A DNA stretch of 64,000 bases from NCBI GenBank assembly GCA_020252485.1, contig JADCCX010000009.1, positions 124,001 through 188,000 of the forward strand, written 5' to 3'. The stretch's first letter is position 1; every line of letters starts with the position of its first letter. The notes beneath the pieces were generated by a model. The model was not told where the DNA came from. It was given only the letters and a program-made list of their open reading frames with translations, and searched no databases. This stretch comes from Methylocystis sp. (GTDB lineage Bacteria > Pseudomonadota > Alphaproteobacteria > Rhizobiales > Beijerinckiaceae). Shown piece after piece: positions 63,873-64,000 of the stretch. The position numbers were made by a program, and so were the translations under genes.

Positions 63873-64000
63873 TCAGTGATAATCCACGATCTCGACATCG
63901 AAGGCGTCGCCGTCGCGGAAAGTAAAACAGATTCGCCATGGGCCATTCGCACTCATGGCCCATTGGCCTTTCCGTCCGCCCGAGAGCTTGTGCAGGCCAA
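63873..64000 (-). CDS. higB: HigB/RelE-type toxin (partial, cut by the window end)
   Basis: The last 42 residues of a RelE/HigB-family mRNA interferase are visible: GLHKLSGGRKGQWAMSANG, then PWRICFTFRDGDAFDVEIVDYH and a stop at 63873-63875. The LHKL-G-RKGQWAM-NGPWRICF pattern is typical of HigB. The N-terminus lies beyond position 64000. Pairs with the antitoxin gene just downstream. Confidence 0.85.
   Translation of the reverse strand, partial: GLHKLSGGRKGQWAMSANGPWRICFTFRDGDAFDVEIVDYH

Overview
This 64 kb window is GC-rich chromosomal DNA that reads like a member of the Hyphomicrobiales (Alphaproteobacteria). The evidence is ChpT (the CtrA phosphorelay phosphotransferase), an EipA/DUF1134 envelope protein, an F1 atpHAGDC cluster without the Fo genes, a DUF1214/DUF1254 gene pair, PuuD urate hydroxylase, the smpB-dapA-slt neighbourhood and a K+-independent H+-pumping pyrophosphatase. 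I see no tRNA, rRNA, CRISPR array, transposase or prophage. Most of the window is ordinary core genome, densely packed and often translationally coupled.

Layout. 0-11 kb: gamma-glutamyltransferase family enzyme, chpT, cysQ, YHS protein, eipA, a coiled-coil membrane protein, a fused flavin oxidoreductase/methyltransferase, hrpB and rpmB. 11-18 kb: DUF3108 protein, csaA, TraB/GumN protein, coaA and hisE (detached from the other his genes), then asd behind a strongly foldable leader, and a bifunctional mannose-1-P guanylyltransferase. 18-20 kb: a copper-delivery operon (DUF2946, PCu(A)C chaperone, SCO). 20-26 kb: atpHAG, then a 74-aa protein and ohr, then atpDC, with palindromic repeats also inside the operon. 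26-32.5 kb: DUF1214/1254 pair, PBP1A, prs, a lipoprotein and a creatinase-like M24 enzyme behind a perfect operator-like palindrome.

32.5-40 kb: SPFH (qmcA)-NfeD-SulP, TauE/SafE exporter, a LysR regulator divergent from an SDR-type dehydrogenase with a LysR box between them, DUF3830 and puuD. 40-47.4 kb: a complete oligosaccharide uptake and cleavage operon (binding protein, two permeases, ATPase, GH31 glucosidase), split by a large palindromic repeat. 47.4-51.8 kb: alpha/beta hydrolase, smpB, dapA, a decayed lytic transglycosylase gene and a YgjP-like metallopeptidase. 51.9-56.2 kb: cytochrome c and a TMEM64-flavoprotein-histidine kinase operon. 56.4-64 kb: rpmH-rnpA-yidC, a Vat/CatB-like acetyltransferase, DUF423, an MFS transporter, hppA with a strong terminator, and a HigBA-type toxin-antitoxin pair cut by the window end.

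Most interesting: the flavin oxidoreductase-methyltransferase fusion (6220-8301); the three-way-junction-like RNA leader ahead of asd (15480-15561); the interrupted atp operon; the lytic transglycosylase reduced to signal peptide plus catalytic domain, with a terminator-like hairpin upstream; and the perfect palindrome at 32471-32492. I do not see a clear new multi-gene defence or biosynthetic system.
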